Positions 48,325 to 60,932 of a stretch of 64,000 nt of DNA are shown here, piece after piece. Where the stretch lies: the NCBI GenBank assembly GCA_017591395.1, contig WEDG01004265.1, positions 48,950 to 112,949 on the forward strand. The letters run 5' to 3'. Under the pieces are notes generated by a model. The model saw nothing but the letters and a program-made list of their open reading frames with translations. It was not told where the DNA came from and made no database searches. Position 1 is the stretch's first letter. Every line of letters begins with the position of its first letter. The position numbers were made by a program, and so were the translations under genes. Source of the DNA: Schistocephalus solidus (lineage: Eukaryota > Platyhelminthes > Cestoda > Diphyllobothriidea > Diphyllobothriidae).

Positions 48325-48665
48325 AATTATGAAAGAGCAATTATGGTTAGTTTGTTCGACCCACTTGTGAAAAACTCGATAGCCTTTGTGGGATTCAAAC
48401 CCACGCCAGCAAGGGGTATGTTTTAGTATAGCCACCGCTCTAGCCAACTGAGCTATGAAGTTCCCACTGGGAGCCGTGAGTTTAATCACATTTGGGTCAA
48501 GTTATCCACCCAGCCTACTTTCAGAATCCCCTACTTATTAATTGCGCATGTTAGTCATCTAGTGGATCATAGGTTGATTGCTTATGAGATCCTGCTTAGG
48601 GGTTCAGCTTACTGTATCAGAATTGATGGATTTAATCATGTACAGTAGGCTGGGTGGGTAATTTC
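48325..48665 (-). repeat. SINE-B copy, minus strand
   Basis: The minus strand gives ATAGCTCAGTTGGCTAGAGC (a good A-box region), GCTATACTAAAAC and GGGTTTGAATCCC. The 5' flank (GGGAGCCGTGAGTTTAATCAC on +) is shared with 39398 and 46890. It is joined head-to-head with the next element. Confidence 0.78.
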
Positions 48666-49130
48666 ACCCAAGTCAAGGCTCCCAAAGGGGTCCTCGGGCT
48701 CGAGCGCTGGCTGTACAAAAGCCTTCCCCTTGCTGGTGTGGGTTTTTCTGAAGTGGGTCAAACGAAATATTAAAATCTGCCAAATTTTCCCACTAATCAT
48801 GGTCAGGGTTAAGTTAAAGGCTACCGTTATGGTTTTGAGCAGGGTCAGTATATGAGGTAAAACACGATAATATATTATATATAATAATATATACCCTTCA
48901 TGGAATATGGTGTGAGGCGAACTCTTTGAAGGGGTCAGGAGACCTTCATAATCCGGCATCCTGCCGGGTGGGGAGGGAGGGTGAACATACCAACAATTCC
49001 GACTGAGGACACAAAAGTGTATAAAGTTACCAAGGGAAACGCTGTGGGTACCTTGGCGATCTTGAGAATGGCAGATGCGTTTGCAGCTGACGCATGTCCA
49101 CACCGGCTGATGGCCTTCATTGAATTAGTA
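48666..49130 (+). repeat. SINE-B copy, plus strand, long body
   Basis: Head GGCTCGAGCGCTGGCTGTAC with TTGCTGGTGTGGG, then a 400-bp body with GGTCAGGGTTAAG, TCCGGCATCCTGCCGGG and TTCCGACTGAGGACA. It matches 51030-51495 throughout. Confidence 0.8.
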
Positions 49131-49354
49131 CCGTGGTAGAGGGGAACACAGGCGGGAATTGAGAAGGGGAATTATTTTTTAACTTTGAATTTTCCCACCC
49201 TTGATTTTTATTTTGCAAAAGGTGCAGAAAACTGGTTGCTTTGAAGTTGATTCCACGATCTTTGTGGGAAATTTGGTACAGGTGGTTTGAGCTTCAAACG
49301 GCAGTTTCCCTTTTGTATGCACAGTCGACATTATTCCTGCTTATTTGCGTGACA

Positions 49355-50480
49355 CATGATGATGATGATGATATATGCTCTGCGTCCGATAGGGTTACTT
49401 TTTGCGCGTGTCAATGAAAGCCTGGCTGTGAGCTGTCGGTGCAGTATTTAAGTACTTTAGACCGTCTTTACGGACGATGCCTTTAGGGCCATGACGATGA
49501 TATACAGAGTAATGGTGTTTGGGTCTTCTCGTCTTCCTCCTCCCCCAACTACCTCCGCAAGTTTCTCTATAATCGTTACTTATGTGTTCCGGATAGGTCG
49601 CGCTTGTTTTGAGACCCTTACTGATGGAATTCTGATTTCTCTTCCCCCCCCCTCCTGTCCTGCTCTCCACCATAGTGCATCATACAGTGTATATTTCTCT
49701 CATACACATTAAGATTTTTTCCGAATGTTGTGGGCTTCCCTGCCCCACAGAGGGATCCAGCTTTGCTACATTACTCCTCCGACTGTCTGCCCCCACAAAA
49801 CCCCTCCGTTTAACTATTCTCTCATGTCTAGGGACTCAGGTTTTTGTGATTTTTTCCTTCCTGTAATTAATTTATTGAGCCTAATAGTCGCAAAGAAACC
49901 TCTCTTCAGTACAAGTAAGGCTATTTATTAATTCAATCTCTTATGAGGCAATAAATTACGTTCAGTTCTCTTCGTGATTTCATTAGAGCTTCCCTTCTCC
50001 AAAAATGGCGTCACCTAAGGCGTCTTTCGTTTTTCTCCACTTTCAGCAAGAGCCCTAGTTTTTTTTGCTTTCAATACTCCCTACCGGTCCTTCTTTATTC
50101 TGTACGGTCTTATGTTCTTGCATAATTAAGAAGCTCGTGGTAGCCAGGCTAATTGGGAGGAGATTAGGATACCAAACTGGCCGAGCTTGCCGTAGTTTCA
50201 TCATAATTAGTCCGTTGAGGCTGCAAAGACGAGGCATGAGGCGGAGGAATCTGAAAAGGAGATAAAGTGATAGTGATCCGCAGTTTTCCGAGAATGCTGG
50301 CCCTCTCTATCCAAACGAAGATTAATGTGCTATCACTTCCATTAACGCGCACGTAGACGTGTAAACGCACAGCACTGGTGATTCTCCAGGGGAATGGACT
50401 CCCACCCCTACGGTTCCCTTTCCATTCTCCCCCCTCCTGTCCACCACCCCATTCACGCAGCTCCTTCAAAAATGGTTAGT
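49355..50480. other. Unclassified segment with (GAT)n and pyrimidine-rich patches
   Basis: Begins with a short (GAT)n tract at 49360-49372. It has several short frames on both strands, some runs of C (TTCCCCCCCC at 49642), and no motif I recognise. It could be a decayed non-LTR element. Confidence 0.3.
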
Positions 50481-51029
50481 TAAATGGCCTCCAGTAGGTG
50501 TATCCACTGCAGAAGAAATTTGAAAGCAGCAACGCCATTTTACCGCTCCTAATAAGCAATTAAATACGATTTTCGTGGCTTTGTGGAAATTTTAGAGATC
50601 AGAAACCCACTAGACCATATTTTTTGCGGTCACTGTGCAAAGTTACCCATCTATAGTGCAGGGTATTCTTTAATCCCTCAGTAGCTTTTTATAAGATGCC
50701 ATTTGTTAAGACTAAAATATTCTGTGTATTATTGCTCTTTTTAGCTTAAGAGAGCTGTCATAGCCAGTATATGTCGGCATTTTTGAGTGCATTTTGCAAC
50801 TAGTCTGAAAACGAGCCTGTTATCTGGGGCTGTCATCAGCAGCCATAAAAGAGTCCCTTGACTCGCACCACCTGTTTTCTCACAGTATACAAAGTCACCT
50901 GTCTTCACTTCTTATGCCACCAAAAATGGTTCCATCGTGATTCCATGCCCTCGGATTTGTACAGCAGTTCACCTGTCGATTGCGATGGTGTGAACAGTGC
51001 GCTCCACAGCGGGATGATCGCAGGGTAGG

Positions 51030-51495
51030 GGTCTCGTGCCTCAGTGGGCTAGAGTGGTGGCTGTACTAACGGTTTCCCTTGCTGATGTCGGGTTCGAATT
51101 CCACCGAAGCACCAGAGCTTTTCAGAAGTAGGGTCAAATGAATTATTAAAATCTGCCAAAAGTCCCTATCAATTATGGTTAGGATTAAGTTTTAGGCTAC
51201 AGATAGGGTTGGTCAGGTTCAGTATACGAGTTATGACAGGAGAATGCACACCCCTCATGGAATTTGGCGCGAGATCAACTGTATTACGTGGTCTCGGGAT
51301 GTTCTTATTCCGGCATCTTGCCAGGGGGGAAAACATACCGAAAATTCCGACTGGGGACAATAAAGTTCATAAACAAGGGAAACGTTGTGGGTAACTTGGC
51401 GATCATGGAATGGCAGATACGCTTGTAGCTGGCATATGTCCTCACCGGCTCGCTCTGCCACTGCTGATGGCTCATCCCTCTGTAGTCCATATCCT
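51030..51495 (+). repeat. SINE-B copy, plus strand, long body
   Basis: Head CTCAGTGGGCTAGAGTGGTGG, split as CTCAGTGGG and CTAGAGTGGTGG, then GGGTTCGAATTCC (B-box). The body shares TCCGGCATCTTGCC, AATTCCGACTGGGGACA and GTAACTTGGCGATCATGG with 48700-49115. This is the fullest copy. Confidence 0.85.
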
Positions 51496-54028
51496 GATGC
51501 TCGGAGGAAACTGGGAGTTAACGAATGTCATTTACCTAAAGGGAAAATAAAATAGGCGAAAATACCCGACAATTTATGTTAACTAAGTTATATGCGCTAA
51601 GTCAATTGCTTAGCTCCAGAGTAGATACAAACTACAAAATGTTTTCCATATTTTTCACCTCTCCTTTTCCTGCAATTTTCAAGTTCACAATTTAGATATT
51701 TTATTTGAATAGCACTTCTGTTGCCTTATAGATACCGCAGTATGTAATAGTGTCTTTTGGCGGCCTCAGTATCGGTAGCTACCAAATATTTACCCATAGC
51801 TATAAATCCTGCAGGAACAACATTCGGTAGCTGACAGCATTTCCGAAGCAAATCAAATGCAACCTTTGACCCAACTGCTAGCGTCAACCAAAAGTTTTCC
51901 TGTTCCGGTTTTTTGCCATTTCGGGCAACGAAGAGCACTGTCTTCTCGGCAGGATTTCGGCTAGGCTTAGAGTAACCTCTATAATTTAGCGTAAAGAAGT
52001 GGCAGCTTTATGCTGCCAGATAAGCAGAGGGATGAAAATGTGTTGGTAAGGTTTGAGTTTACGTAAACATGTATTTTTAAAATCCAATATAGTGGATTTA
52101 CCTATAATTGGAAATAAATCATACCAGTAGGTTTTACTTTGATTTTAAGGACTTATAGTCATCTTCCATGAAGCAGTTCAGTGATAAGACTATTCGAGCA
52201 AAAGGACTCTAAATAACATCTTTGACTGTAGCAGTAGCGCCATTTTGTTAATATTATTTGGACACATTTAACATAGGTGACCATTCCATAATTTGAAATA
52301 TTTTCAGAACAGTGTGCGGCTTCTTTATTGCTTAATGAAGAACGGCAGTTTATTCTTTAACTTTGACTGACAGCTCCCTAATATGTCTAGATGTTTGGAA
52401 GTGCCGACGTGTGCTTCAGATAGGTTAACATCCAATGTAACAGTAATTTTGGCATTTAACAGCAAAATGCGCGCTTTTCTTTGCCGGAGGGTTACCAAAA
52501 GTTCAAAAAATTGAGCCATTCCCTTGATTGTGTCCTTAGAAAGCCACCGATTTCCGTGGGGAATTCAAATCAAAATATTACAAACCAAAATGGACATTGA
52601 TATATTCACTGTACCCTCATGGGACACTGCATGGGTCAGGTAGACTGGGGAACTTCGATTCTTGAACGCAAGCTGGTTTGATTAATTGTCCATTTCATGA
52701 TAATTTTGTCCAACAATGCTGAAAATACGATAAGAAGGAATATATTTCTTCGTCTGTGACATTTGACAGTACCCCATTTTGAAAGGATCGGTCATTAATT
52801 GCTTTACTGGTCTTTTACAAATGAACCCTGATTAGGGGGTAAACATAGTAAACTAGCGGTTCTGAAAGTGCCCGTTATTCCTGGATGTTACATCTGAAAT
52901 CTCTGTTCAGAACGTTACTCGAAGGCCGTCAGTAAACATTTCTTTGATAGCCTTTTAAAGCGGCATATAAACCTTTGTTGCAATTTCAGCCAAATTAAGG
53001 TAGTATTCAGCTATAAATACAAGAGCTAAGTGCTCTGTTCACTGTTAAACGAAATTCTTTAAACATTACTTTAATTGAAGATACCCCTAGGCCACGTTGA
53101 ATTCGACGTCGCTGATATACAACGATTGCAAAATCACACCAAAGTACAATTAACAGTATGAAATAATTTCGCAATTTATTTTTCGGTTAATGAAAATCCT
53201 TGAGGCTAGTAAATGAGGGGAAAAAGGAGAGAAGTTAAACGCATAGCCCGTTAGAAATATTAGAATCAGTCGATTTTGTCTTCTAAATCCTAAATCGTGT
53301 ACCTCATTATTGTTCCCTTTAAAGGGAACTGCGAGTAATCTCTGATAATTTTTCCAATTTTAGTAAGTTTCCGTCATAAAAAAATCCGTTATAGAATACG
53401 TACTCCATTTGTGTCACACACGGCGGCATCCAAAATAAGAACCGGAAGAACTGGATGGCAAGAGATGAGTATACGCCGTAACCGATCATTCAGCTTTTAT
53501 CGAACAACGGAATAAAAACCGTTAAAATCGTGAAAATCGGGATACGGGAGAGTATTTTTTTTGTTTTAGCGGGAAAATTCGATATTCAGTTGACTGTATC
53601 TAAGAGCCAGTAAAAAGCGGTTTTGCACTGGGTGGTACTACGTGGGCTGACAACTGGAATGGTCACAGTCTTTAGCAAAATTACATGTAAAACGCAGTAT
53701 TATGTGGTAACATATGTGCACATAATATGCAGAAAAGCTGGCAAGTAGATCGTTTTACATTTCTAGAGCACGAACTGATACCTTTTTCTGACGGTTTTAA
53801 AATTGGCTCACTTTCCTATTACATCTCGTTTTCCTGTCCCGCAACTCAGTTTATTTTAAAAAAGCCTGCGTAAAGGAGCTTCGACTGTGACTGGTGGGGT
53901 TAAAAAACCTTTTATAAAGCTTGAGCGTGCTCTTACCAGCTATCGACTGTCCTCTGTTCTAATAATCTTCATTTGACATTCCATTCCGTTTCGGCTACAT
54001 GCAATAAAAGCTCAGTACTGCATATAAA
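51496..54028. other. AT-rich stretch, no feature recognised
   Basis: No supported exon, RNA or repeat. Confidence 0.4.
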
Positions 54029-54256
54029 CTGGGGTGTGAGGAATGGGTACATAATTGGATTGGGGCCGGTTAGGGGGCTGTTAGGGTTCCCTGTGTCGGA
54101 GGCGAAGGGGGATGGCGAGTAAATTTGACTGCAGACGGTGAACTTAATTGTCGACGATGCGGGATGGGGACAGAGGTGTTTATAGTTTCAACTGTTGTTC
54201 GCCGTGTCAGGGGGAGGGGTGGCGAGACAGTGAGATTCTACATGGTCCAGAAAAGA

Positions 54257-54917
54257 TTAGCGGCTGTGGTTAGGTTGGGGGCGCAAATCAGTGAGCCGGG
54301 CACGCAGGCCTTCGTATTGAGAGTCCAGATCGACATGGCGGTTGATGCTGGTTGTGTTAGAGTGCCACGCCTCGAGGAATTCACGCGCCTGTTTGTTGTT
54401 AGCCATTGCAACAACTTCGGTTCCGTCCCAATTGAAGCGATGGTCGAACTCAAGGGCGTGCGCAAAGATGAGTGACAATGGGTCGCGTCGACGAATGGCT
54501 AGTTTATGTTCCGTAATACGCGTCCCAAGTCGTCGGCCGGTATGACCAATATAAGTGCAAGAACAGTTAGCACACGGAATGCGATAGATGACATTAGTTT
54601 GCTGCTCTTTGGGTACAGGGTCTTTTACTCGGGATAGTGTTGCACGCAAGGACGATGCCGGTTTGTGCGCAATGGAGATGCCAAACCGGTTTAATTGTCG
54701 GGCGATCGCTTCGGAGATGCCCTGCATGTAAGGTAGGGAGTAGAATTTACGCGGTCCGGGTTCTCCATTAGAGGCGAAAGTTTGTGGTTGCCTCTGGTGT
54801 CTGAGGCAGCTTTTCACAAAACTGACTGGGTATCCGTTGAGTCGGAATAACCGATACAGGTAAGTGAGTTCTTTTTTGCGTAGCTGATCGCTACTACAGT
54901 AACGAAAGGCCCGATGG
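54257..54917 (-). CDS. PLE5 linker and GIY-YIG endonuclease (second frame)
   Basis: Follows the RT after a one-base shift. It starts at HRAFRYCSSDQLRKKELTYL, has LPYMQGISEAIARQLNRFGI, then the nuclease NVIYRIPCANCSCTYIGHTG, RRLGTRITEHKLAIRRRDP, FDHRFNWDGTEVVAMANNKQ and REFLEAWHSNTTSINRHVDL, and ends in a stop at 54257. GIY-YIG nucleases make the nick that primes reverse transcription in PLEs. The CxxC pair and the Arg and Glu-region residues expected of the fold are present. No internal stop. It is part of the same protein as the RT in other PLEs. Confidence 0.9.
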
Positions 54918-56621
54918 AAAAAGGGTTCGAACGCAGCTTCTTTTATGGGCCGCAGGATGGTTGCTATCATAGCTAAGTATGATATCGGCATTAGAGCCTT
55001 TTCGGTGGACGCTCGTTGCGAGGCATCCATCACTGAGCTTTTGGATACTCACGTCAAGGAACGGAAGGATACCTCCTGTTGCCTCTTCACGAGTAAACTG
55101 AATAGCTGGGAAAACACTATTCCGGTTCAGATGCAACTGCTCCACTTCGGAGGCCTTTATGATAACAAATGTATCATCTACGTATCGGACACACATTTTT
55201 GGTCTGAAATGTCGTATAACCTTTTCTTCTAGTTGTTGCAATATTAGTTCTGCCAGTAGACCCGAGATTGGTGAGCCCATTGGGGTACCCTTAACCTGTT
55301 GATAGAACTTTCCATCGAATTGACAATAGTTCTTGAGACAAAGCCTAAGCATTTCTGAAACGTGCTGTATTGGAATGTCGATTGGGTTATCTTGCAGGCG
55401 CCGAGTTACGCTCTCAGTGATCAATTCATGTGGTATTGAAGAAAACAGGGCAACTACGTCAAACGATAGAATACACTCATCAGGACTTACTTTAAGGCCT
55501 TGGATCTTCTGGAGGAATGCCTGAGAGTTTTTAATGCTGTATTGTGATCCAGCGGTGAGGTGCTTCAGGTGCCGGTACAACCAATTAGCAAGGTTGTAAG
55601 TGGGCGATCCAATGAGAGGTACTATGATCCTCAACGGTGCATCTGCTTTGTGCACTTTTGGGAGGCCATATGCATGTGCAATACGGGGATCACTGAGATT
55701 TATAAATCTGGAGTCATCGGGGGTTATGAGTTTCAGTCGCGCGAGCTCAGTGATCTTCCTCTTCACAGATGCGGTCTGCTTTTTAGTTGGATCCTCTGCG
55801 AGTGGTGTGTAGGCTTCCTGGTCGTTGAAGACTTGATTAGCTTTATTGATATAGTCAGTCTTTTCCATGATGACGGTGGCGCCACCCTTGTCAGCAGACA
55901 CAATCACTATGCTATCGTCTGTCTTTAGAGATATTAGTCCCTTTTCTTCTTCGATGGGCAAGACTTGGTGGTGTTTCTTTTGCCGAATGAGACTAGTGGC
56001 ACAGCTGCGTATGTCCGCACGCATGTCTTCAGGCACAGCAGAGGTTAGTAGGACAGATTCAAGGCTGGCTAGGAGGTTTGTAGGTGCAGCATCGATGTGG
56101 CTGAATTTTGTACCCTTAGCTAGTAGGCTAATTTCAGCAGATGTTAGAATCCTTTTGGAAAGGTTAACAACTCTTGTTGATCTGTGGTTTTCATTGAGAG
56201 GACGGAGAAGAGATTGCAGTTTAACTTGAAGTTTGGTTCGCTTCTTATTTCTGGCGTCCATAGCAGTGGCATTTATTCGTTGTAGTATGTTCTCGAATAC
56301 ATTTTCAGGTAGGGCTGAAACGCACCGTGCTCGAAGGTCAGATATTGTTGCTTCAAATTTGCAAAGACGATGGTGAACGTCTGATATAACTGCGCTCAAA
56401 ACTTGAAATCCGTATTTGCGCGCAAGTAGTCTTCCAGTTTCATTAGGCAAGGTGGGCTTGAAGCGAAGAGACTTCGGTAGAATATCATGATCGCGACAGC
56501 GGTGAAGAAACGTCAGTTGCTCGTAAGTCATCGCCTGTCTCTGTGCAAATTTCTCCCAACGTCTGGTAAGAATAAGCGTTTGACGCCCAAAAATATGTTG
56601 AATAGCTGAGGTAGAGTGCAT
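54918..56621 (-). CDS. PLE5 reverse transcriptase
   Basis: The frame is open from 56696 on the minus strand. The first ATG codon outside the ribozyme region is at 56621 (MHSTSAIQHIFGRQ). An N-terminal basic, coiled region of about 220 residues precedes the RT: SIVIVSADKGGATVIMEKTD, YGLPKVHKADAPLRIIVPL, ILSFDVVALFSSIP, GTPMGSPISGLLAELILQQL, then VRYVDDTFVII with the catalytic Asp pair, and LPFLDVSIQKL. This is the telomerase-like PLE RT. The frame is lost at an AAAAA run (54918-54922) where PLE4 has AAAA (8646-8649), so a single-base insertion separates it from the endonuclease. This could be an assembly error. Confidence 0.92.
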
Positions 56622-56672
56622 TCCGAGATGATATAGTGAAGAAAAAAGAGCTCGTCGGAAAATAGAGCTGTA

Positions 56673-56717
56673 CTCGTGAATATGCAAGTTGGTCACACCA
56701 ACCCGTCGTCAGACGAA
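56673..56717 (-). ncRNA. Hammerhead-like motif in PLE5, altered core
   Basis: Stem I TTCGT (56713-56717) with ACGAG (56673-56677), core CTGACGA (56706-56712) and stem II (56686-56705) match PLE4. The segment after stem II is GCATATTC instead of GAAAATTT, changing the invariant A13 and the A15.1-U16.1 pair. Cleavage is probably impaired. Confidence 0.6.
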
Positions 56718-56827
56718 ATGAACAGAGGAGAAATGAAATGGTCAGATGACCAGTTTGTGCTACAGGACAGACAACCAACTGGGGTGTGAGGAATGGGTAC
56801 ATAATTGGATTGGGGCTCTTTTTTCTT

Positions 56828-56829
<2 letters not shown>

Positions 56830-56873
<44 letters not shown>
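56830..56873. repeat. (TA)22 microsatellite
   Basis: Uninterrupted TA tract 14 bases outside the 5' end of PLE5. Confidence 0.95.
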
Positions 56874-56877
<4 letters not shown>

Positions 56878-58889
56878 TGCTATTTTTTTATTGTGTTTCG
56901 TATTAGAAGAGAGAAAATCATAAAAGTATTGGGTGTTATTTGTCTGCAGGCAAACGTTTTTGAAATCTTTCAGCGGCTTTCCCCATTACCCCGGGAGAAT
57001 GGTACTGATTGATGCACATGAACTGCAGGCCTAAACTCTATGCTAATCTTTTAAATCCGAACTCCAGATTCGTGGCGCATGCGTAGGGCCACAAAGGCCT
57101 AGCAAGTCTCCTGGAAACCTATTTCGTCTCTTTTAATTTTCCTTCTGCAATCACTGACACAAAACAGAATACTGTTTGGTTAGCAGTTAAGAGAATGTAA
57201 GCACATGTACTAACGTAGTAAGGAAGTTTGAGTTAACTGCATAGATGCAGGGTTTTACCTAGATGAGGCCATCAGTTCTGACTGGAGTACTGCCATGTTA
57301 TCATGATAAAGGAACCCAGTGCCCTTCGTATGTGTCGGTACTAGTTCGAATTTCGGACCCAGCTTATGAATTTTTTATGCTGACTGATTAGTACTGACAG
57401 ATTATCGTCTGATTTCTGAGGTATATAAAAAGTAACAAGCTAGTTTCTTTGTTTTGAGGACCGAAAAAGTTCGGATAGGCGAATCTTTACGTTTGTAAAT
57501 ACCTTAATCCAAAGGAAAATGAATTTCAGTTGTTAAAATTCATAGCACTATATGCTGTTTTTATAAAATATATTTGAATGCAAAAGAGCGTCTAAAATCA
57601 GTAAGATAAATAATACTACACAGGTAGTTATTTCCTAACAAATGCCGTTTTTGCCGTTAAGTGAAAAGCAGGTAATTCAAAATCCGGCATCCTGGCGTAA
57701 CTAAAATCTGCAGCATGGCAATGAAAATTACAAACCACTCACACAATCCTTCTAAATGGGAGACGCACTCCAGAGTTTCAGTTTACCTTTCCCGAGATTG
57801 ACCGCGGAATGTAAGCTGTAGTTCTTTCAAGATTAGACTTGCGAACCCTCAGCTATCAGCTGACATTTATTCACCATGTCATTGTACCGGCCTGATAATA
57901 AATGACTGGAATCATATGTTAACCGATCAGACTTTTCAACTATTCATTAATTTAAACTTTACTTATAAACATATTTTATGCAACGCAGGCACTGAAGCAT
58001 TAGCAAGAGCCTAGAAACTGCTCCATAAAGCAAAGGAATGAAAGAGGTAGCAATTATGCCGGGCTTGATTTCGCTGGTCACTTCACGCACTTTTCAGCCT
58101 AAAGTGCGTTACTTCCTTCCCTCCTTTTTATTTTGAGTAAGGAATTACTTGTAACCATTCTCACAATGTCCAGCAGTGGAGGGAAACTATAAATCATACG
58201 GCGGTTATTGTCCACAAACGGTCAAAGACGTTAGCATATTTGATTGCTTCCAGCTTTGCTCTCAAACTTTCTGTCGCACTGGGCAGTTAGCAGAGGATGA
58301 GGCTGACTTCTCACCGTCCCTTCCAATAAAAGCAGGTGTGCATTTAAAGACCTTTAAACACCTTGCCCAGATATATAAATTATTCCCATATAGGTTGGTG
58401 CGTACTGCAAGCTAGGGCTCTTTAAAAATTCCCATAACGACCCCTTGACAAAATACAGATTACTATTATATCTTTAGCTTGTTTGCAAAAAAAGTGGGAC
58501 GAAAAACCAATCAGCGATAAGATAAGTTCGCAATAAACAGCCACAAGCTAGGAAAAATGGGGAGCAACGAAATTTTGAGAATTATTTTTAAAAAATACAA
58601 AGATTAGAACGGCCAACCAGAAATAGGCGCCGTCTAAGGTGACTCAGGAGTAATCACCAGATGCTATACAAAAGTTACAATACAAAGCCGTGCACAAAAG
58701 AATGGTTTAGAGTGGTCACGAAGAGTACTAAACGGAAAATCTGGAAACAACCAATCTAGGATGCAAATGCAAGTGCTAAAAACCTATATTGTCATCAGGA
58801 AAACTATTTTCAACTGACTTATTACTTTGAAACGCCCAAACTGTCGACAATCTTCCGTCATAGATACGTTAATTGGACTGGGTTATTCA
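56874..58889. other. AT-rich stretch, no feature recognised
   Basis: No supported feature. Confidence 0.4.
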
Positions 58890-59100
58890 GTTATAGGGCA
58901 GATTGCAATTCGATTTCGTCGAGGTCCACGGTGTTGCTTACAGGAAGTTGGTGCATGAACGGCGACTAGCGCGTGAATTAGATTATAGTGATAGTGAAAT
59001 TGCGTTGCATCTATGGCACTGTCTCCTCCTTTTCCACCTGGGCCCGGCGTCCTTACAAGTTCAAGAAGACCGAAAGAGAGAGTGATCCTGCTATGTAGGA
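58890..59100 (-). repeat. Dispersed repeat R3, minus copy
   Basis: The minus strand shares with 9120-9240 the order GGGC.CAGGTGG..AAGGAGGAG, TAGATGCAACGCAA, CACTATCACT, AATTCACGCGC and AGTCGCCG. Confidence 0.65.
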
Positions 59101-59905
59101 TGGCCAAACAGGCTGCATTGTGGAGGTGCCATTGCAGCCTGGCTCTCTGTTAATCAATCAGCTACTTCTCACCAATGCATACTGGACTGACTGTGAGTTC
59201 CGGATTATCCTGTCATTTGGCAACATTCCAACCCATAGCTGTTAACGCATTGTGATAGCTTTAATCGAAGTAGCTCATTTATAGTGAGGAAAATGCACTG
59301 AGATTTCGACTCCACTCTTTATTCCCACTCCCAGGCACCAGTCCACTGTCTGTGTCGGTCGCTTTGCTGGTGCAGGAGATAGGCGCAGTGGCTGACCTTG
59401 TCTGCACTTGCTACATACTCGGCCTAGCCGATTCGGAGACCGGAAGATTAGGGCGCCGGGTCATTAGTCTGTCGTTGGTGTCCTTCAACAACAAACAGTT
59501 GTCCCATGATGCCGTTTTGAAATGGCAAAGGCTACAGCAGCGTCGCATCCTTCTGACTTTGAGCGGCCACTCCATAAGAAAGTATAGTCGGCACCCACCT
59601 GCAGAAGCTGATCCTGCTCAGAAAATCAGGTCCCCTGAGAGCAGTACTGTCCACCTTGCAGGGCACCAGTCCTTGAGCGAATAGCGGCGTCTTACTCTCC
59701 GGCCGGTTGCCACTTGGATTGTCTAAACGAGAAGGAACATTCTTGAATGCCAGATTGAGCGGACTCGGTCCAACATTTCGCAAGGTGGGCTGAGGTACCG
59801 AGAACAGAGGTTGGTGTCCGTTTGATTGTTTCAACCATGTTGTGCACCTGCAAGCCATGGTCAGCCTGTAAATGAAGTGATCCCAGCGTTTAGGGCGTGA
59901 CTATC
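59101..59905. other. GC-richer unclassified segment
   Basis: Two overlapping frames of about 110 codons on opposite strands (59352-59684 and 59532-59858), neither with a domain I recognise. Its edge directly adjoins the R3 copy, so it may be part of the same or another repeat. Confidence 0.3.
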
Positions 59906-60599
59906 ACTCTTGATGGTGCACAATGTAGCCCTTGAAAAAATGACGCCGTACAAAGGAGTTATGAATTTGAGTTGTCAGTTGACCTTCATAAAACTGATGC
60001 AATTGTGCCCTAATGTCTCCTTTGTATCCAGGCATAACGTCCAAAGCCTAGATGAAAGTGATTTGTTACAAACAGCAACATTAGTCGTAGTTAAAGTCAA
60101 CAACCGGACTGACTGTACATCTTTTTGTGATTTCCAAAATTCAACGCGGCTTTAAGGATGTTGCTTCTCAGTATGTTTCATATGTGTTGTAAATTGTGCC
60201 ATATAATAAAGCAAAATGATTCATGTCTGGAAAATATAGTACCGAAATATTCGTTCTACAAACTGGATGCATTCATGGGACTAAAACAAATAGGGTAACC
60301 ACAATATGTCTGTGCAACTATGACATAAACTTGGCCTGCAACATGGCCTTAAGTCTTTACAGGAAATAGATGTTCCAGTGGCCCAAAATATATTATTGCT
60401 GGGCTCATTATCATTTATCCTTATGAAGAGCAGTTCCATTGATAAGTTTGAACAAGATGTAAGATTGCAGCAGACTCATATTATTTTCAAATAGCATATC
60501 CCGAAAATTGAGGAAACATTTCATGTTAAACAGATATCAGATCCTTTAGGAAATTTTATAGCACATTACTCATTTACATCGCAAATCCATATGGCAGAT

Positions 60600-60790
60600 G
60601 CTCGTTCGCCGATCAGTTAAGGGACTCACTCCTCGGGTATTGTTTTGGCGCTCACTTTCGAGCCCCGCTAGTAGCCGCAAAGGATATAGGCAGAATGACA
60701 ACTGACAAAAGAGACTGGAATGGCCAGTTTTGGCTTTGTATCTGTCATCGGTTAGCCATACGGAACCTCACTCGTTGCGGCGACTGGGGT
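60600..60790. repeat. SINE-A related fragment
   Basis: GCCGATCAGTTAAGGGACTC, CTTTCGAGCCCCGCTAGTAG and ACTGGAATGGCCAG match 43050-43190. Confidence 0.6.
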
Positions 60791-60932
60791 TCAAACGGTA
60801 AACTGTTTATCGAACAGGAATAGGCGCACACCGATCTATTGGTTTCCCGAAGCAAACAAGCTCCGTATGGGTGGCAAAGGTCACGAACACGCAACCAATT
60901 ACCAGGTCGAAGTCGGCCAAGTTATAATTGTA

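Larger units (their letters stand above)
54029..56816 (-). mobile_element. Penelope-like element PLE5, nearly intact
   Basis: A minus-strand PLE with complete RT and GIY-YIG coding. A 40-bp direct repeat beginning AACTGGGGTGTGAGGAATGG lies at both ends (54029-54068 and 56776-56816). The 5' end adjoins a (TA)22 tract. The only coding break I see is one base in an A run at 54918-54922. This is the youngest-looking element in the window. Confidence 0.92.
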
